Of a stretch of DNA of 64,000 nt, positions 1 through 11,142 are shown piece after piece. The translations under genes were made by a program, and so were the position numbers. The first letter of the stretch is position 1. Each line of letters opens with the position of its first letter. The notes beneath the pieces are model-generated. The model did not search any database and had not been told where the DNA came from. It saw nothing but the letters and a program-made list of their open reading frames with translations. Source of the DNA: Protopterus annectens (taxonomy: Eukaryota > Chordata > Ceratodontiformes > Protopteridae); contig NC_056725.1 in NCBI RefSeq assembly GCF_019279795.1, positions 1,610,744,594 to 1,610,808,593 on the forward strand, read 5' to 3'.

Positions 1-599
1 ATGTGAATTGTTGAACCAGTTCATATGTGGGAACATAGTCTATTGCTATAGCTTTTCTATATCCCTACTTATTTTCTGTCCTGAAAAAAATAACTGTCTC
101 AAAATGATTCACAACTCCAAAATATCCTTTTTTCAAATTTATCAATCACAAAATAACATCTGCAACTAATACTTTCTTTGAGTGCCATACTAATTGGGTC
201 CCTGAATTTGTGAGTCCTTTATTTTCTTTGCCAATAGTTCAAAGTGTAAGGAAAATAACAATGGAAAAAGAGGGCACCCCTTAGAGGTTAGTACAATAAA
301 CCATCAGAAAGGAAATAAACTGATGTGATGCCTGTTAAGGAAAGTGTGAATATAACAGGAACCATTAATTGTAAACATTGGAACAAACATTATTTATGTA
401 AAAACTGATATTCTATGAAATATTAGCATGCATCAACATAAATTAATTCCAGTTACAACAGCATTTAATATTGATTAAACTCAAGAACTATTAACTTTAA
501 GACTGCAAAAAGTTTAAAATTTTAAAAACTTCTACTGTGAAGAATATTTATTCCTTGAATTATTAATAAATTATCTTTCAAGATATGGCTCAGAGAAGG

Positions 600-1065
600 A
601 CAAAGAAAAGATGGCAGCATTTAAAATGGAGGACACCCAATGCACTTCTTAATATTTGCCCCTGAGCTTTCATATATCTTCCTAATTTACTCCATTATTC
701 TGTCAGGAAATGTAATGCTGCCATTGCCCTAATCATAAAAGTCAAATTAAATCTGTCAAATGCCTTCTTTGTATCTACACCCTCCAACAATAATGGGGTC
801 TTCCTGCACTCTGCTTCCCTTTGAATCAACATCATTCTTTTAATGTTCTCAAATGTTTGCCTCCCCTCCACAAAACTACAATGATCCATGTAGTTCAATT
901 ATGGCAGTGCATTAGCCATTCCCTTAGCAAGTATTGATATAAATGCTTTGCAATCATGGTTCAAAATTTAAACTAGTCTATTTGATGCTGGATTTAATGG
1001 GTCTTTGCCCTCTTTGAGTAGTGCAGCCAGCACAGCTTTCTTCCAGGATGCTGGTACAGAGTATC
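600..1065 (-). pseudogene. L1/Tx1-like reverse transcriptase fragment
   Basis: Conceptual translation of the minus strand gives a decayed reverse transcriptase core. A block near 1020-1065 reads P-x-x-W-K-K-A followed by L-L-K-E-G-K-D-P, the 'trans-complementing' spacing of L1/Tx1-type RTs upstream of the palm. Then FVEGRQTFENI (about 840-875) resembles the GF..GRq..dNI block, and DTKKAFDRF (about 755-780) occupies motif A, where a lysine has replaced the usual second residue. The last 68 codons are open (695-898); stops and frameshifts occur on both sides. The piece is truncated at both ends and a SINE (1067-1333) sits directly 5' of it, so the remnant may resume beyond 1333. The L1/Tx1 clade call rests on motif spacing only; another APE-type clade is possible. 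Confidence 0.5.
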
Positions 1066-1066
1066 T

Positions 1067-1333
1067 TTTTATTTATTTATTTTTATTTATTTAACATTTA
1101 TTTACCAGGAAAGACTGACTTGGAACATACCCAATTTTCAGCTGAGGTCCAGAGAGAAATGCTCCAGACACGTCTTTTTTAATGTAGGAGAAAAACGGAG
1201 TACCCGGAGAAAACCCACACAAATGCAGGGAGGACATGCAGACTCCGGACAGAAGGCACTCCAGCCAAGAATCAAACCAGAGAACCTCTTGCTGTGACAT
1301 GACAATGCTACAGCGGCACCTCTGTGCCATCCA
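1067..1333 (-). mobile_element. tRNA-headed SINE, tail type B
   Basis: In minus sense the unit starts with a decayed tRNA-like head, then 'CACAGCAAGAGGTTCTCTGG' and a B-box-like GGTTTGATTCT. A conserved body follows (GTCTGCATGTCCTCCCTG, GTGTGGGTTTTCTCCGGG), and the tail ends GGTAAATAAATGTTAAATAAAT. The same head and body recur at 42948-43252, 44590-44838, 47672-48004 and 61885-62195. The tail beginning TGGAGCATTTCTCTC, with GTTCCAAGTCAG further on, is shared only with the 44.6 kb copy. It lies inside or against an L1/Tx1-like remnant. The A-box is degraded, so it is probably inactive. Confidence 0.7.
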
Positions 1334-1613
1334 AACTTAAAATATTATTAAAAATATAGCTTCCATATCTTTATCAGCTTTTCCCTCCTGGCTTCCAAAG
1401 TTTCAGAAAGATGCTGTCTAGATTTGAATTATGGTCTACAAATTATTTTGGTTACCCTATCTGACCAGTATTACTTCATACTATATAATAAGTCAGAGTA
1501 CTGTAGAGGTACTTGTTTATAATAAAAGCTAAACACAAATGATTTCGTTAGTTTCCTCTTCATTATTATGCATAAAGTACATACTTCTGCACAAACACAT
1601 GTACAAGCACAAA

Positions 1614-1669
<56 letters not shown>
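1614..1669. repeat. (CA)n microsatellite
   Basis: Nearly perfect CA dinucleotide run of about 55 bp with one interrupting T near 1620. Apparent reading frames of alternating Thr-His or Val-Cys across it are artefacts. Confidence 0.95.
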
Positions 1670-1671
<2 letters not shown>

Positions 1672-3020
1672 CACACCCATGCACATACACCTACAGCATA
1701 TGAAAAAAAACATTGCATTCATTTCTGGTACATGGAGCATTGAAACTAAATTTCAAAATCAGGAAAATGATAAACGAGTCGTGTTTCCAAACATGAGAAC
1801 CAATCCTAGTACCACTAAAATATGTTTAACAAAGCTTGTTGAAGACACCTAATTTAAGATCTCATGCTAGAGACTAACAGTGACAGTAATGACTGACAAC
1901 GACCAGTGATAGAAGATAAACCATCTTTTAAAAGTTGCTAGAACTTCTCTCCAAAATGCTTATAACAAAATATGATACTAAGAAGTTTCTAACAGCTTTC
2001 AGATTCATTCATTCTGTGCAGGAACACTTCATTTCTGACTGGTTTTGCCTGTTTGAGAATCCTAAGTAACTAAGTGCTTTACCAGATTTGAAAGTAAAAC
2101 ACTTTGTCATCCTACACTTCCTCTCCTTCTTTTTCTTTCTTTCTTTTTCTTTCTCTCTCTCTTTCTTTTCTGTGACTGGGAGTGCATGAAGCAAAATAAG
2201 TTCCATACATAACAAATAATTATGACCATGTCACCAATCCAAACATTTTTTGTGTTCTTGACATGGATACCAAGATTCATACTGCAGATGTTTTTTTTTT
2301 TTTTTGATATTCATTTTCTAAAACATTTAATAAGCTGGCTATTACTAGAGATCATATCATAACAGTTTATATTGCACTTAGTATCAAACATCATTACAGT
2401 CAACAAAAAATAAAATAAAAATAAATATAAAAAACTCTAAATAACCATTTAAATGAAGTCTCAGTTCCCTGAAATAATTATTGCATCCCAAATATTCCTA
2501 AAAAACAAATTCATGTCCCGCAAGTCCTGCCATGCAATTATATGTGTAGGCATATAAAAGAAAAGCTGAGAATTATTTCGATTAAACCATGTCTAATTTT
2601 GAATGAGACTACTTTCATCATTGTGAATAGAGTGTATGGAAATAGTCTCTGAAATCATTTGCAAAGCTTTACTACTGTTTGAGGACAGATGTTAAAAGCA
2701 GGGGTAATAGATCTAAGCCAAGTATCCCCTGTAATAGTTATAGTTAAAGTTTGCATAGGAAGGCCAAACAACTGGAACATACAATCATAAGAAAAGAGGA
2801 AGGAAGCGCATAGGCTCCTTCTGTATTTTATCGGTAATAATTCCCCATTATGCCTGTAATTTTTTACAGTACAATAACATGTGCCTAGAATATGTATTGT
2901 CCTGACCACTATGCCTGCAGTCATGTCAATTTCCTCAGCCACATATTCTGTAGCTGACTGGAGACATTTCATGTGTAAAATGGCATCATATGCATATATG
3001 CAATTTAGTAAAGCTTGTAG
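1670..3020. other. Anonymous AT-rich stretch
   Basis: No recognisable gene. It contains a pyrimidine-rich run at about 2120-2170 and a T tract near 2290-2305. A 105-codon minus-strand frame (2655-2972) matches nothing I recognise and lacks splice or start context. Confidence 0.6.
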
Positions 3021-3024
3021 TACA

Positions 3025-3165
3025 GTTTTAATGGAATATCATTATATATGACTTCTTGCCATTTACATCTTAAATTGTTCATAAATCTGCATCCTTTATC
3101 TACCAAAATAATATATTTGTCATAACTTTACCTTTGCCTTACATTTACTGTTCATCAAATTGGTC
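3025..3165. repeat. Dispersed repeat, copy 1 of 2
   Basis: Shares a diverged block of about 140 bp with 10664-10805 in the same orientation: TTTTAATGGAATATCATTAT versus TTTTAATAGAATGTCATTAT, then CTACCAAAATAATRTA, then CATTTACYGTTCA. No coding potential or terminal structure is visible. Each copy ends about 400 bp before a CR1 3' end, which may be coincidence. Confidence 0.5.
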
Positions 3166-3789
3166 CCTGGTTATATAACCATATTTGCTTTATTGTCTGT
3201 TACAGCACTCTGAAGCCCATGATACAGGATCTCTACCTACTTATATCTTTAAATTACACAGAATATTTTACCGGATGCATTGAGAATAGTTTGATATTTC
3301 TGATATGCTAGATGTCAGATACAAGAAAAAACTCTATAGCCCAATTCTTCAACAAATGGGTTTTATCATGTACCTTATTATTTAGATTTGACCATAGTGT
3401 GGAGAATGTAGTTACTGTCGCTCATTTTTTATTTGTACTACTTCTCCATACCTACTGGGTCCTTTGAAGAATGGGGTGGTTAAACTATATCCTTTTTGTA
3501 CCATGATAACTATTTTGATATAATAGCAGATGGCTCCATCCTTTCCTTTAAATATTATGTATTGAAAAATCAACACAGCCATATTATAATGATATATAGG
3601 TTCATAGGTAAGTACTAGGCTAATGGCCCTAGGGCCTATATAAGCCTAGCCAAAAAGGTACCCTGGCTTTCGCCATCGAAGAAAATTATTTTCCTGTGCC
3701 CCTGTCGAGCAGAGCAACAGAAGTGCTCCATGGGGTGAATTTTCTTGAAGAGTGCTAATGAGGAGCTTTATTTGATATAGACAGGTAGT

Positions 3790-6442
3790 TTGTTTCAGAG
3801 TATGAGAAGTCTCTGGGACAAGAATCTATCCCTCCAGCATGTTATGTTTATTGTGGTGACAAGGTTTAGGTCCTTAGAGTGTGTAGATCAGAGGGATTGG
3901 GATTTCTTTAAGTGGAGCATGTCCAACAACTCTGGGTTTGACATAGCTTTGTATGTCAGGCAGTGCTCACCTCTGAGTAGGCGATATGCGATGGAATAAA
4001 GCTGGACTTTTTTGAGACGGCCTGCATAGGGCATCTGTTTGAGGCTGGTAATCCTCTTTGTGAGGTATTTCTGCGGCCTTGCCAGTTGTTATAAATGTCT
4101 TGTAAGGGACATACCAAAAGGGGCATTGTACTCTATAATGGGTCTAATGCGTAGAGGGGAACGATGACCTCTTTGTTCCTGGATAAGAAACCTTTTGTGA
4201 TGAGATGTGCCACATAGAAGGATTTCCTGACTACTGTGGCGATGTGATTATCAAAGGAGAGACTAGTGTCCACCTGTGTTCCAAGGTCTCTTATCACACT
4301 TTCTCTGTTAAATAGAGTACTACCTATGCGGTAGCTCATGGGTACAGAGTTCTTACCAAAGGGGATGACAATGCACATTTGGGCATTGAGCTTGAGGCCA
4401 TGGCTTTGATACCAGGCATCTGTCTCTGTGAGGCCCTTTTGTAGGATATCCACATCATTAGGAGTTTCGATTATGGCTTCTAGTTTGCAGTCATCTGCGA
4501 ACTTTGTTAGCCAAAGACCTTCTGTGTTAGCCTGTACTTCAGAAAACTAGATACCAAGCAGGAGAGGACCCAGGACTGAACCCTGTGGTACTCCACTTGT
4601 CACTGGTCTGAAGTCGGATTTGGAGTCTGTTACCTTCACGTTGTGGGTTCTGTCAGTGAGCCAGTTGGCAACCTATCTTGTGACATAGGGATTTATACCT
4701 AGTTTAGTGAGTTTATCTATAATTCCAGTGTGGTGGATGGTGTCGAAAGCCTTGGTGAGATCTAGATAGGCTGTGTGAACCACCTCACCCTCGTCTACAG
4801 CTTTGGTGACTGCTTCAAAGAAGTCTATCAGGTTTAGGAGACATGATCTGTCTTTTACAAACCCGAACTGGGTGGGGTCCAGAGTTTGGAGATTACCAAT
4901 GTCTTTGTTTATAAGATCCATGATGATATGTTCCATGGTATTGCAGACCAGGCTCATTAGGATAATGGGGCAGCAGTTCCTCGGGTCTGTGATGGCTCCC
5001 CCTTTGTGGTGTGGGATAACCGTCACTGTGCACCATTCAGTGGGCACAAAGCCTGAGATGAGGCTATGATTGAATATGGTGCTTACATGGGGTGCCAGTT
5101 CATTCTGCAGTTCATGTAGAATGCAGCTTGGGATGCTTTCAAGTCCCATGGATGCTGTGTTCTTGGCTTTGGAGAGTATGGTTTTTACCTGTACATCTGT
5201 GATTACAGGAACTTTGCATTTTTCCGGTATAGAGATGGGCCCTTTAGGGGGTGAGAGGGGGCTAAAGTTAGCACTGAAACTATCTGCCAGGATGTCTGCA
5301 ATATCAGCTGGTTCTGTATATTTAGTGTGGTTGCGCTGTAACTCAGAGCAGATCTTAATGTTGCCATTGAGATTCTTGACATAGCTATAGAATACTTTGT
5401 GGTTGTCTTTAGAATCAGTGGTGATTTTGTTTTTGTAACTAGCTTTGGAGAATTTTATGAGGTATCTCAGCTTCTTACTGAGGCTGACCAGGGAGTTCCT
5501 CCAGGCATGGGATTTTACTCTTTTTTGCAACAATTTCTTTATTCTTTTGTAGAGTTTGTTTATGGCAGGGAACCTCCATATTGGCTTCCTTTTTTTGGAG
5601 GATAGCATCTTGGTTCTGTTAGGGATAGCATGATCCATGCACTCGTGTAAGTGCTTATAAAGTGAATTTGTGTAGGATTCAGCAGTCATACTTCTATTGT
5701 CCATCTGCATGGGTGCTGTGAAGTTTGCCACTTCTATCTTAAGAAGCATGAAGTTGGCTTTGGAGAAATTTTTTACTGTGGCTTCTCTAATGGGGGGTGG
5801 GGGTGGGATGTGGATGTCTAGGTTGATTAGCTTCTGGTCAGATCTGACCAACGAGGAATTGACCTCTGGTGTGGAACACCGGTCACCCATGTTGGTAATG
5901 ACCAGGTCTAGGATATTGTTGCCCCAGGTGGGGGTGTGGATAAGTTGATCCAAGGTGTTGGAATTTATGAATTCCAGAAAACGTTGAGCAAAAGATTTGG
6001 TGCATGAGTAGTTTTCCCAGTTAATGGTGGGGTAGCTGAAATCGCCCATTATTAGCGTGTTGGTTTGTACCCTAATATTTTCCAGTGTATCAAGAAATGA
6101 GGTGTGGGAATCCTTGGGGATGGTGGGGGATCTGTAGCAAGAAACAATTTGGATTGCGGTCTTGCCCAGAGTTAGTTGGATACTCTTGGATGCATTATGC
6201 TGTGCAACTAGCATGGAGGTATGGATATCCTTAATGAATATGGACATGCCTCCACCTTTAGTGTTTCGGTCCAGGTTAGGCGGCCGAAAGGTGTGGTATG
6301 AATTATAGCCTGGTAATGCAGGAGTGCTCTCTGGAGCCTTGAACCATTTGTCTTTCACTGCACAGATGTCGATGTTCTTCATTTTAAGGAGTGCCTCAAG
6401 TGAATGCATTTTGAGGTTTAAACTTCTAGCATTGAGTGGCAT
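3790..6442 (-). pseudogene. CR1 ORF2: APE endonuclease and reverse transcriptase, broken
   Basis: Starts at the ATG at 6442 (MPLNARSLN), the usual start of this family's ORF2, also seen at 31014. The first 589 codons are open (6442-4673). The endonuclease covers about residues 1-225: KDKW stands where TETW is usual (Glu to Asp), GDFSYP is near residue 133, and SDQ replaces the catalytic SDH near residue 201, so nuclease activity is doubtful even apart from the stops. The RT follows: DLTKAFDTI (motif A), SGVPQGSVLGPLL (motif B, about 4555-4605), FADD catalytic box at 4490-4501. Lesions: a Trp-to-stop change near 4673, a Tyr-to-stop change near 4550 and a deletion frameshift near 4145. The thumb and C-terminal region continues out of frame to about 3790. 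A DNA-copying and nicking enzyme when intact; here a pseudogene. Confidence 0.85.
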
Positions 6443-6477
6443 TACCCTCAGATTTTGCTTGCTTGTACCTGTTAAGG

Positions 6478-7464
6478 TGGTGAATTTGTCATTTGAATCT
6501 TGCCTAAAAAAGGCACTATAGGGGTGGCAAGAGCCTTAGCCAGTATCCGGAATCCCAAGGGTGACAGGTGCAGGCCATCTCAGGCAAAGCATTGTGGTCT
6601 GTCGATCATGTCATCCCAGGCAGACAGATACTGGATACCCTTAGAGTGACACCAGAAGGTTAGCCAATTGTTGAAGTCAATCATTTTGTCCTTGTATTGT
6701 TGTATCATTCTGTGTGATGGCAGGATGCTTCTCAGGGCTAGGGTCATACCTGCCTGGGCTACAAGATCGGAGAGCTCCTCCATGTCTCTTTTCCTGTAGT
6801 CCAGGGAGGTGCATCTCAGGTCATTCACACCAACATGGACAATGACAGAGTCATATTTGTACTTGTTGTGGAGTGACCTGAGTGCGTGCATTATGTGGCG
6901 GATCCTGACACCTGACAGGAAGCTGACAGTAACTTTCTCCTTGTTTAGTTAGTCTGGTGAGTGGAACATCAGTGTGCCTGACTACAGAGTCACCTACGAC
7001 TAGAGTGTTGGGTACGTTCTTATGCCTTATGGGCTGTTGTGAGAAGCACACTGAGTTTGTCGGCTATGTGTCATTTGGGTTGTGTTGGGGGCTGGAGGTT
7101 GCTTACCTTTCTGCTTTGGAGGTCTCTGTTGCTTGAGCAAATTTTTATTGAGAGTCTCTGTGAATGTAGGTATGTGTTTCATGTATCTATGTGTGTATTT
7201 TGGTGGTGTAGGTTTTGAGGGACTATGTGATGAGTGTGGTGTGGTGCAAGTGTTTACCTTCTCCTCTTGACTGTCTAGTCCAGTCTTGAGTGAAGAGAGC
7301 TTTGCTTTCAGTTTGGCTATATAAGTGCATCTTTCACAGGTTGTAGTGTTGGGTGGTAGGATGAGAGGGTTGTCTGTGTACATGAGGCAATTGCTGCATT
7401 GCCCCAAGATGCCCAGGTGCATCAGGTAGACAGGAGAAAACACTGGGAGTTGACCCTTAGACAT
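6478..7464 (-). pseudogene. CR1 ORF1 with SGNH-type esterase-like domain, broken
   Basis: Starts at ATG 7464, directly upstream of ORF2 on the same strand. The N-terminal 145 codons hold a Cys pattern (C-x2-C about residues 22-25, then C-x2-C at about 43-46, a possible zinc-binding finger), a short Lys/Leu-rich helix and a Pro/Lys/Thr-rich basic linker. After a frameshift near 7030 the frame resumes with LVVGDSVVRH (block I, GDS serine), then VHVGVNDL (block III, G-x-N-D), then, past a stop at 6580, DGLHLSPLGF (block V, D-x-x-H). These are the SGNH/GDSL hydrolase blocks known for ORF1 of many CR1 elements, where the protein is thought to act in RNA binding or membrane association. Disrupted by at least two frameshifts and one nonsense change. 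Confidence 0.8.
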
Positions 7465-7690
7465 GCCTGGATAGGTGCTTATTTATTAAGTACTAAAAAC
7501 TGTTTTCCTCCAGACAAGTGAGGAAAGTTGAGTGCTGTAGTAATTTGCAGCTTATTTAGTGCTTACAATGAGTTCTGATGAAGTGCTGAGCTCAAAGAAA
7601 CAAATTTTAGTGCTAAAACTAAAAAAACTGGCTAGTTCTAAGGAAAATTTTGAAGAGCAGACTTTATGGCATCGGTAAGTTACCCCTAGC

Positions 7691-8970
7691 TAAGCAGTGA
7701 TGCATAAAGTGTATTTTTTTAATATACCAATAGCAAATGAACAAACTGATTTAAACAAATTAACCAATTAATCAATAAAAAGCTAAAAACTGAGCCCTGT
7801 TCCTGCAGTCTTCCATCAGACAAGTTCTAACTGCACACTCCTGCCACTAGGGTGCAGGGGAACCTTCTCCAAAAAAAGATGGTCTGTATTAGTACTCAAG
7901 TTATACAAACAAAGCTAGATTCAGCAGGTCTGAATTTAGTCTATGCTACAGCAAACAAGGCATACCAATTTCAGAAAAAAACAGTTCAAATAAGCAGGCA
8001 CTATAAGCCTTTAACCATAAACTCCCAGCTCAGAAGGGCAGAATCTAGCCTCTCCTTCCACAAGAGTGCAGACCACACCTTCTTAATGTAAAATAACTGG
8101 CCCAAAGCCCAAGTGCTTAAACCAGAACTAATACACTTTTAGAATAACAGACACTAAGCCTTCAATCAGCAACTCCCAACTTAGAAGGATGCAAGCTACC
8201 TGTCCTGCCACAACAGTGCAGACCACAAACCTTCTTAATGTAAAACAACTGGTCTGAAGCCCAAGTACTTTGACCAAAGGCTTAGAATTACAGTTACAAT
8301 TTAATCAGGCTACTAAGAAGCAGTAATAAATGCAGCAGAATAAATGCAATGAAGTACTTTCAAGAACAAGCAAGGAAATCAAAATAAAGTAATAAAGTAG
8401 GAAGAAACACAAATACAGTAAAAGCAGATGAATAAAGTGCATTTTTTTATATAACAATAGAAAACGAGCAAACTAATTTAAACAAATGACCAATTAACCA
8501 GTAAAAAAGCTCAAAACTGATCCCTGTTCCAGCAGTCTTCAATCAGACAAGTTCTAACTGCACACTCCTGTCACTAGGGTGCAGGGGAACCTTCTCCAAA
8601 AGAGATGACCTGGATTAGTGCTCAAGTTATGCAAACAAAACTAGATTTAGGATGCCTGAATCTAGTCTATGCTAAAGCAACCGAGGCACACCAATTTCAG
8701 AAAGAAACAGTTCAAATAAGCAGGCAGAATAAACCTTTAACCTGAAATTCCCAGCTCAGAATGGAAGAATCTAGCCACTCCTCCCACAGGAGTGCAGACC
8801 ACAAACCTTCTTAATGAAAAGTTATTGGCCTGAAGCACAAGTGCTTTAACCAAAACTAATACACTTTTAGAATAACAGACACTGAGCCTTCATTCAGCAA
8901 TTCCCAACTTAGAAGGATGTAAGCCACCTGTCCTGCCACAACAGTGCAGACCACAAACATTCTTGTAATT
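7691..8970 (-). repeat. Tandem 5' leader monomers of the CR1 element
   Basis: Two direct copies with a period of about 728 bp: 7691-8418 and 8419-8970 (the second incomplete). Anchors repeat in order: ATAAAGTGYATTTTTTTA, CAGTCTTCMATCAGACAAG (7806 and 8533), ACTAGGGTGCAGGGGAACC and CCACAACAGTGCAGACCACA (about 8207 and 8937). Each unit also contains an internal diverged repeat of about 160 bp ending AGTGCAGACCACA. The block lies directly 5' of ORF1. The reverse-complement sequence occurs at 54180-54472 just upstream of the plus-strand CR1, which marks it as part of the element and not as unrelated flank. Monomers of this kind usually carry the internal promoter; that role is inferred. Confidence 0.7.
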
Positions 8971-10660
8971 TGGTCCACACAATTTATTTTTATTGATCCC
9001 AGGTTTTCTACCCTCCAAGACAAACTGCATAATATCCTTCTGAATACCTTAATATATTCTGAGACGATTGCTCAATTTAGATGAATGGAATACATTTAAT
9101 ACCTTTAACTATATCCTGGGATTCTCATCAGGGCAATCTATGTGTTGATCACAATGCTTTGCTGTGTGTTTTACAACCTTAGAAGTGTCATTCTATTAGG
9201 GTGCAGCCTCTCAAGGCTTTATAACATTTTAATTCATTTAAGTAAGTAATGACTAAACTACAATGTTAAGACATTGACCAAATCATTGTTGTTGTGTTAA
9301 GAAAAAGAATGTGTTGTGAAAGAACATAAGTTTATCCTGAAGTTATGTGTGCTGGTAAAACAGTCTATGGATGCTATGTCTAGTATGTATAGCAAAGAAG
9401 TTCTACCTGCCATCTGAATAAGGACAATAAAATGTCAGCCATGCACAAGTAATGTCACTGTAATGGCTCCTCTGCCATTGGCTATGTCAGCTGTCTGCCT
9501 TAAATACAATGCCTGTAGTGTCACATGTGATCTTCTGGCAAAATGGGTACCTATTGCAACAAAAAATATGCCCTGTCCCCTCCCCCTTTTTTTTCCTTTA
9601 TGTTTTCTTACCGTGTGTACCTCTGCTTACTATATTCTCCAGTTCTTACTGTTTCACATCACTCCTTCATGGAACCAGTGAAGGTCCAGGTGTTTTATAC
9701 TGTGCTGCAGTTTATTGCTATATGGCTTTTGCCAACAGCCTGGAAATCCTGACTCCTGCTGCTTGCTGCCACATAATCTATCAAGGTTCACACTAGCTAG
9801 TTGCTCAATTGCTTTATTATGTAGGCTGTTTTCAGTCTGTTCCACTGTGGTTGTTTTTTAGCTTTTTGTCATTGCACTGATCAGATCTGCTGCAAGTTTT
9901 TATGGCACCCTGGGCAATGTCCCCAGTCGGAGGCTACCCAGGACAAAAAAAAAATGTACTCCGAAAGATAAGGACCAGAAAATAGTTGTCAACACCTGAA
10001 TAAGTAACATAAAAAAGGGGTCTTTAGGCTAAGCATATGACTATTACTGTCTTAAACAATAGTTCACTCTTGTATTAAACACCTTTTACTAAAGTGCAGT
10101 AAAAGGTTAGGATAGCTCCTTGCTACAGTTCACTAACTGACTGCCATTTTTGTTTCAAAAAAAAAAAAAGATATTCAAGTTTTGCAAAGACATGCATAAC
10201 AAATCTTTACTAGACTGTATTAAACTCCTTTGTCAAACTGCTGCAAACAACTATATTAATACTTGGTTATAGTATGTAAAACATATAATGGCTGACTTTC
10301 AGTTATAGCTGCTTAAATAATTACCAGTGTTGTTTGCATAGACTAATCAACATCGTTTCTATGTCTTCACTAAATCAAAACAAGTTCCAGCAATATGTCA
10401 GACAAATCAAGTGAACAAAATGGATCATAAAGACCCATAAATTCTCAGAAGACAGTATTTAATAAATCACATGAGAGCTTTTATCTATAGAAGTGCAATG
10501 GCACATTTTTCAGAGTTGAAAAAAAGTGTAAAACCAACCAAATACATACTATATGAAAACTGCATGTGCATGTTTTTCTACTAAATGAAGTGCTTGTGAA
10601 TCCTCAGATCTTCCTGTTTATTGTCTATTAACTCCATAGAAGCTCAGCTAATGATGACAG
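8971..10660. other. Anonymous stretch, no gene seen
   Basis: AT-rich sequence with A runs at about 9946 and 10158. Overlapping short frames near 9460-9850 on both strands have no recognisable motif and no intron signals that agree with one another. Confidence 0.6.
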
Positions 10661-10663
10661 CAA

Positions 10664-10805
10664 AGATTTTAATAGAATGTCATTATATAATGCTATTTTC
10701 ATTTCACAAATTGAACTGTTCATATGTCTGCCTCACTCACCTACCAAAATAATGTAAGTTTTCATTTTCTCCCTGCCTTCCATTTACCGTTCAACAGTAT
10801 ACATC
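10664..10805. repeat. Dispersed repeat, copy 2 of 2
   Basis: Counterpart of 3025-3165, same orientation, about 75 percent similar by eye over 140 bp. Unknown family. Confidence 0.5.
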
Positions 10806-11142
10806 ACCCTATTTATAGAAAGGATTCTGATTTCCACATTAAGCGCAGCCATGCATTTTGTTAACATTTGGATATCCATACATACTTTATACTACTAAGT
10901 GTCTCTTCTATGTTGTGCAAGCCTTGTAGTGTCACACACCATTCGCGATGCCACCTGCCAGGAACTTTTGTTGACAGTAAGGAAATTAGGGTCTCTGTCA
11001 TGAAAACTGTTAACTCATCATTTCTGTTGGAATATCCAGTTTTGGTGAATACTTTAAGGTGTTTTGAACAATTCTGAGAGATAACACACTTCTGAAGTGT
11101 AGTTCCTAAAATGTTCACTGTTTTATCTGAGTTTCTGTCTTA

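Larger units (their letters stand above)
3597..8970 (-). mobile_element. CR1-type retrotransposon, near full length (copy 1)
   Basis: The most complete copy in the window. In element order (descending coordinates): a tandem 5' leader (8970-7691), ORF1 (7464 to about 6480), ORF2 (6442 to about 3790), a short 3'UTR and a terminus at 3597. The terminus carries the family signature GGCTAGGCTTATATAGG followed by CCTATGAA octamer units. A chicken-repeat-1 style 3' octamer microsatellite, an esterase-type ORF1 and an APE plus RT ORF2 together identify the CR1 group. Both ORFs are broken, so the copy cannot move on its own. The 3' end at 35066-35370 is a close relative (same subfamily). No clear target-site duplication is visible, as is common for CR1. 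Confidence 0.85.

Noticed and set aside
2655-2972. A 105-codon minus-strand gene
   Set aside because: No recognisable domain, no splice or start context, and length compatible with chance in AT-rich DNA.
4803-5948. Several plus-strand open frames
   Set aside because: They are antisense to the CR1 ORF2, whose minus-strand translation is clearly the meaningful one.
6580-7051. GDSL/SGNH esterase as a host enzyme gene
   Set aside because: It sits directly upstream of CR1 ORF2 on the same strand and is interrupted, as in other CR1 ORF1 copies, so it belongs to the element.
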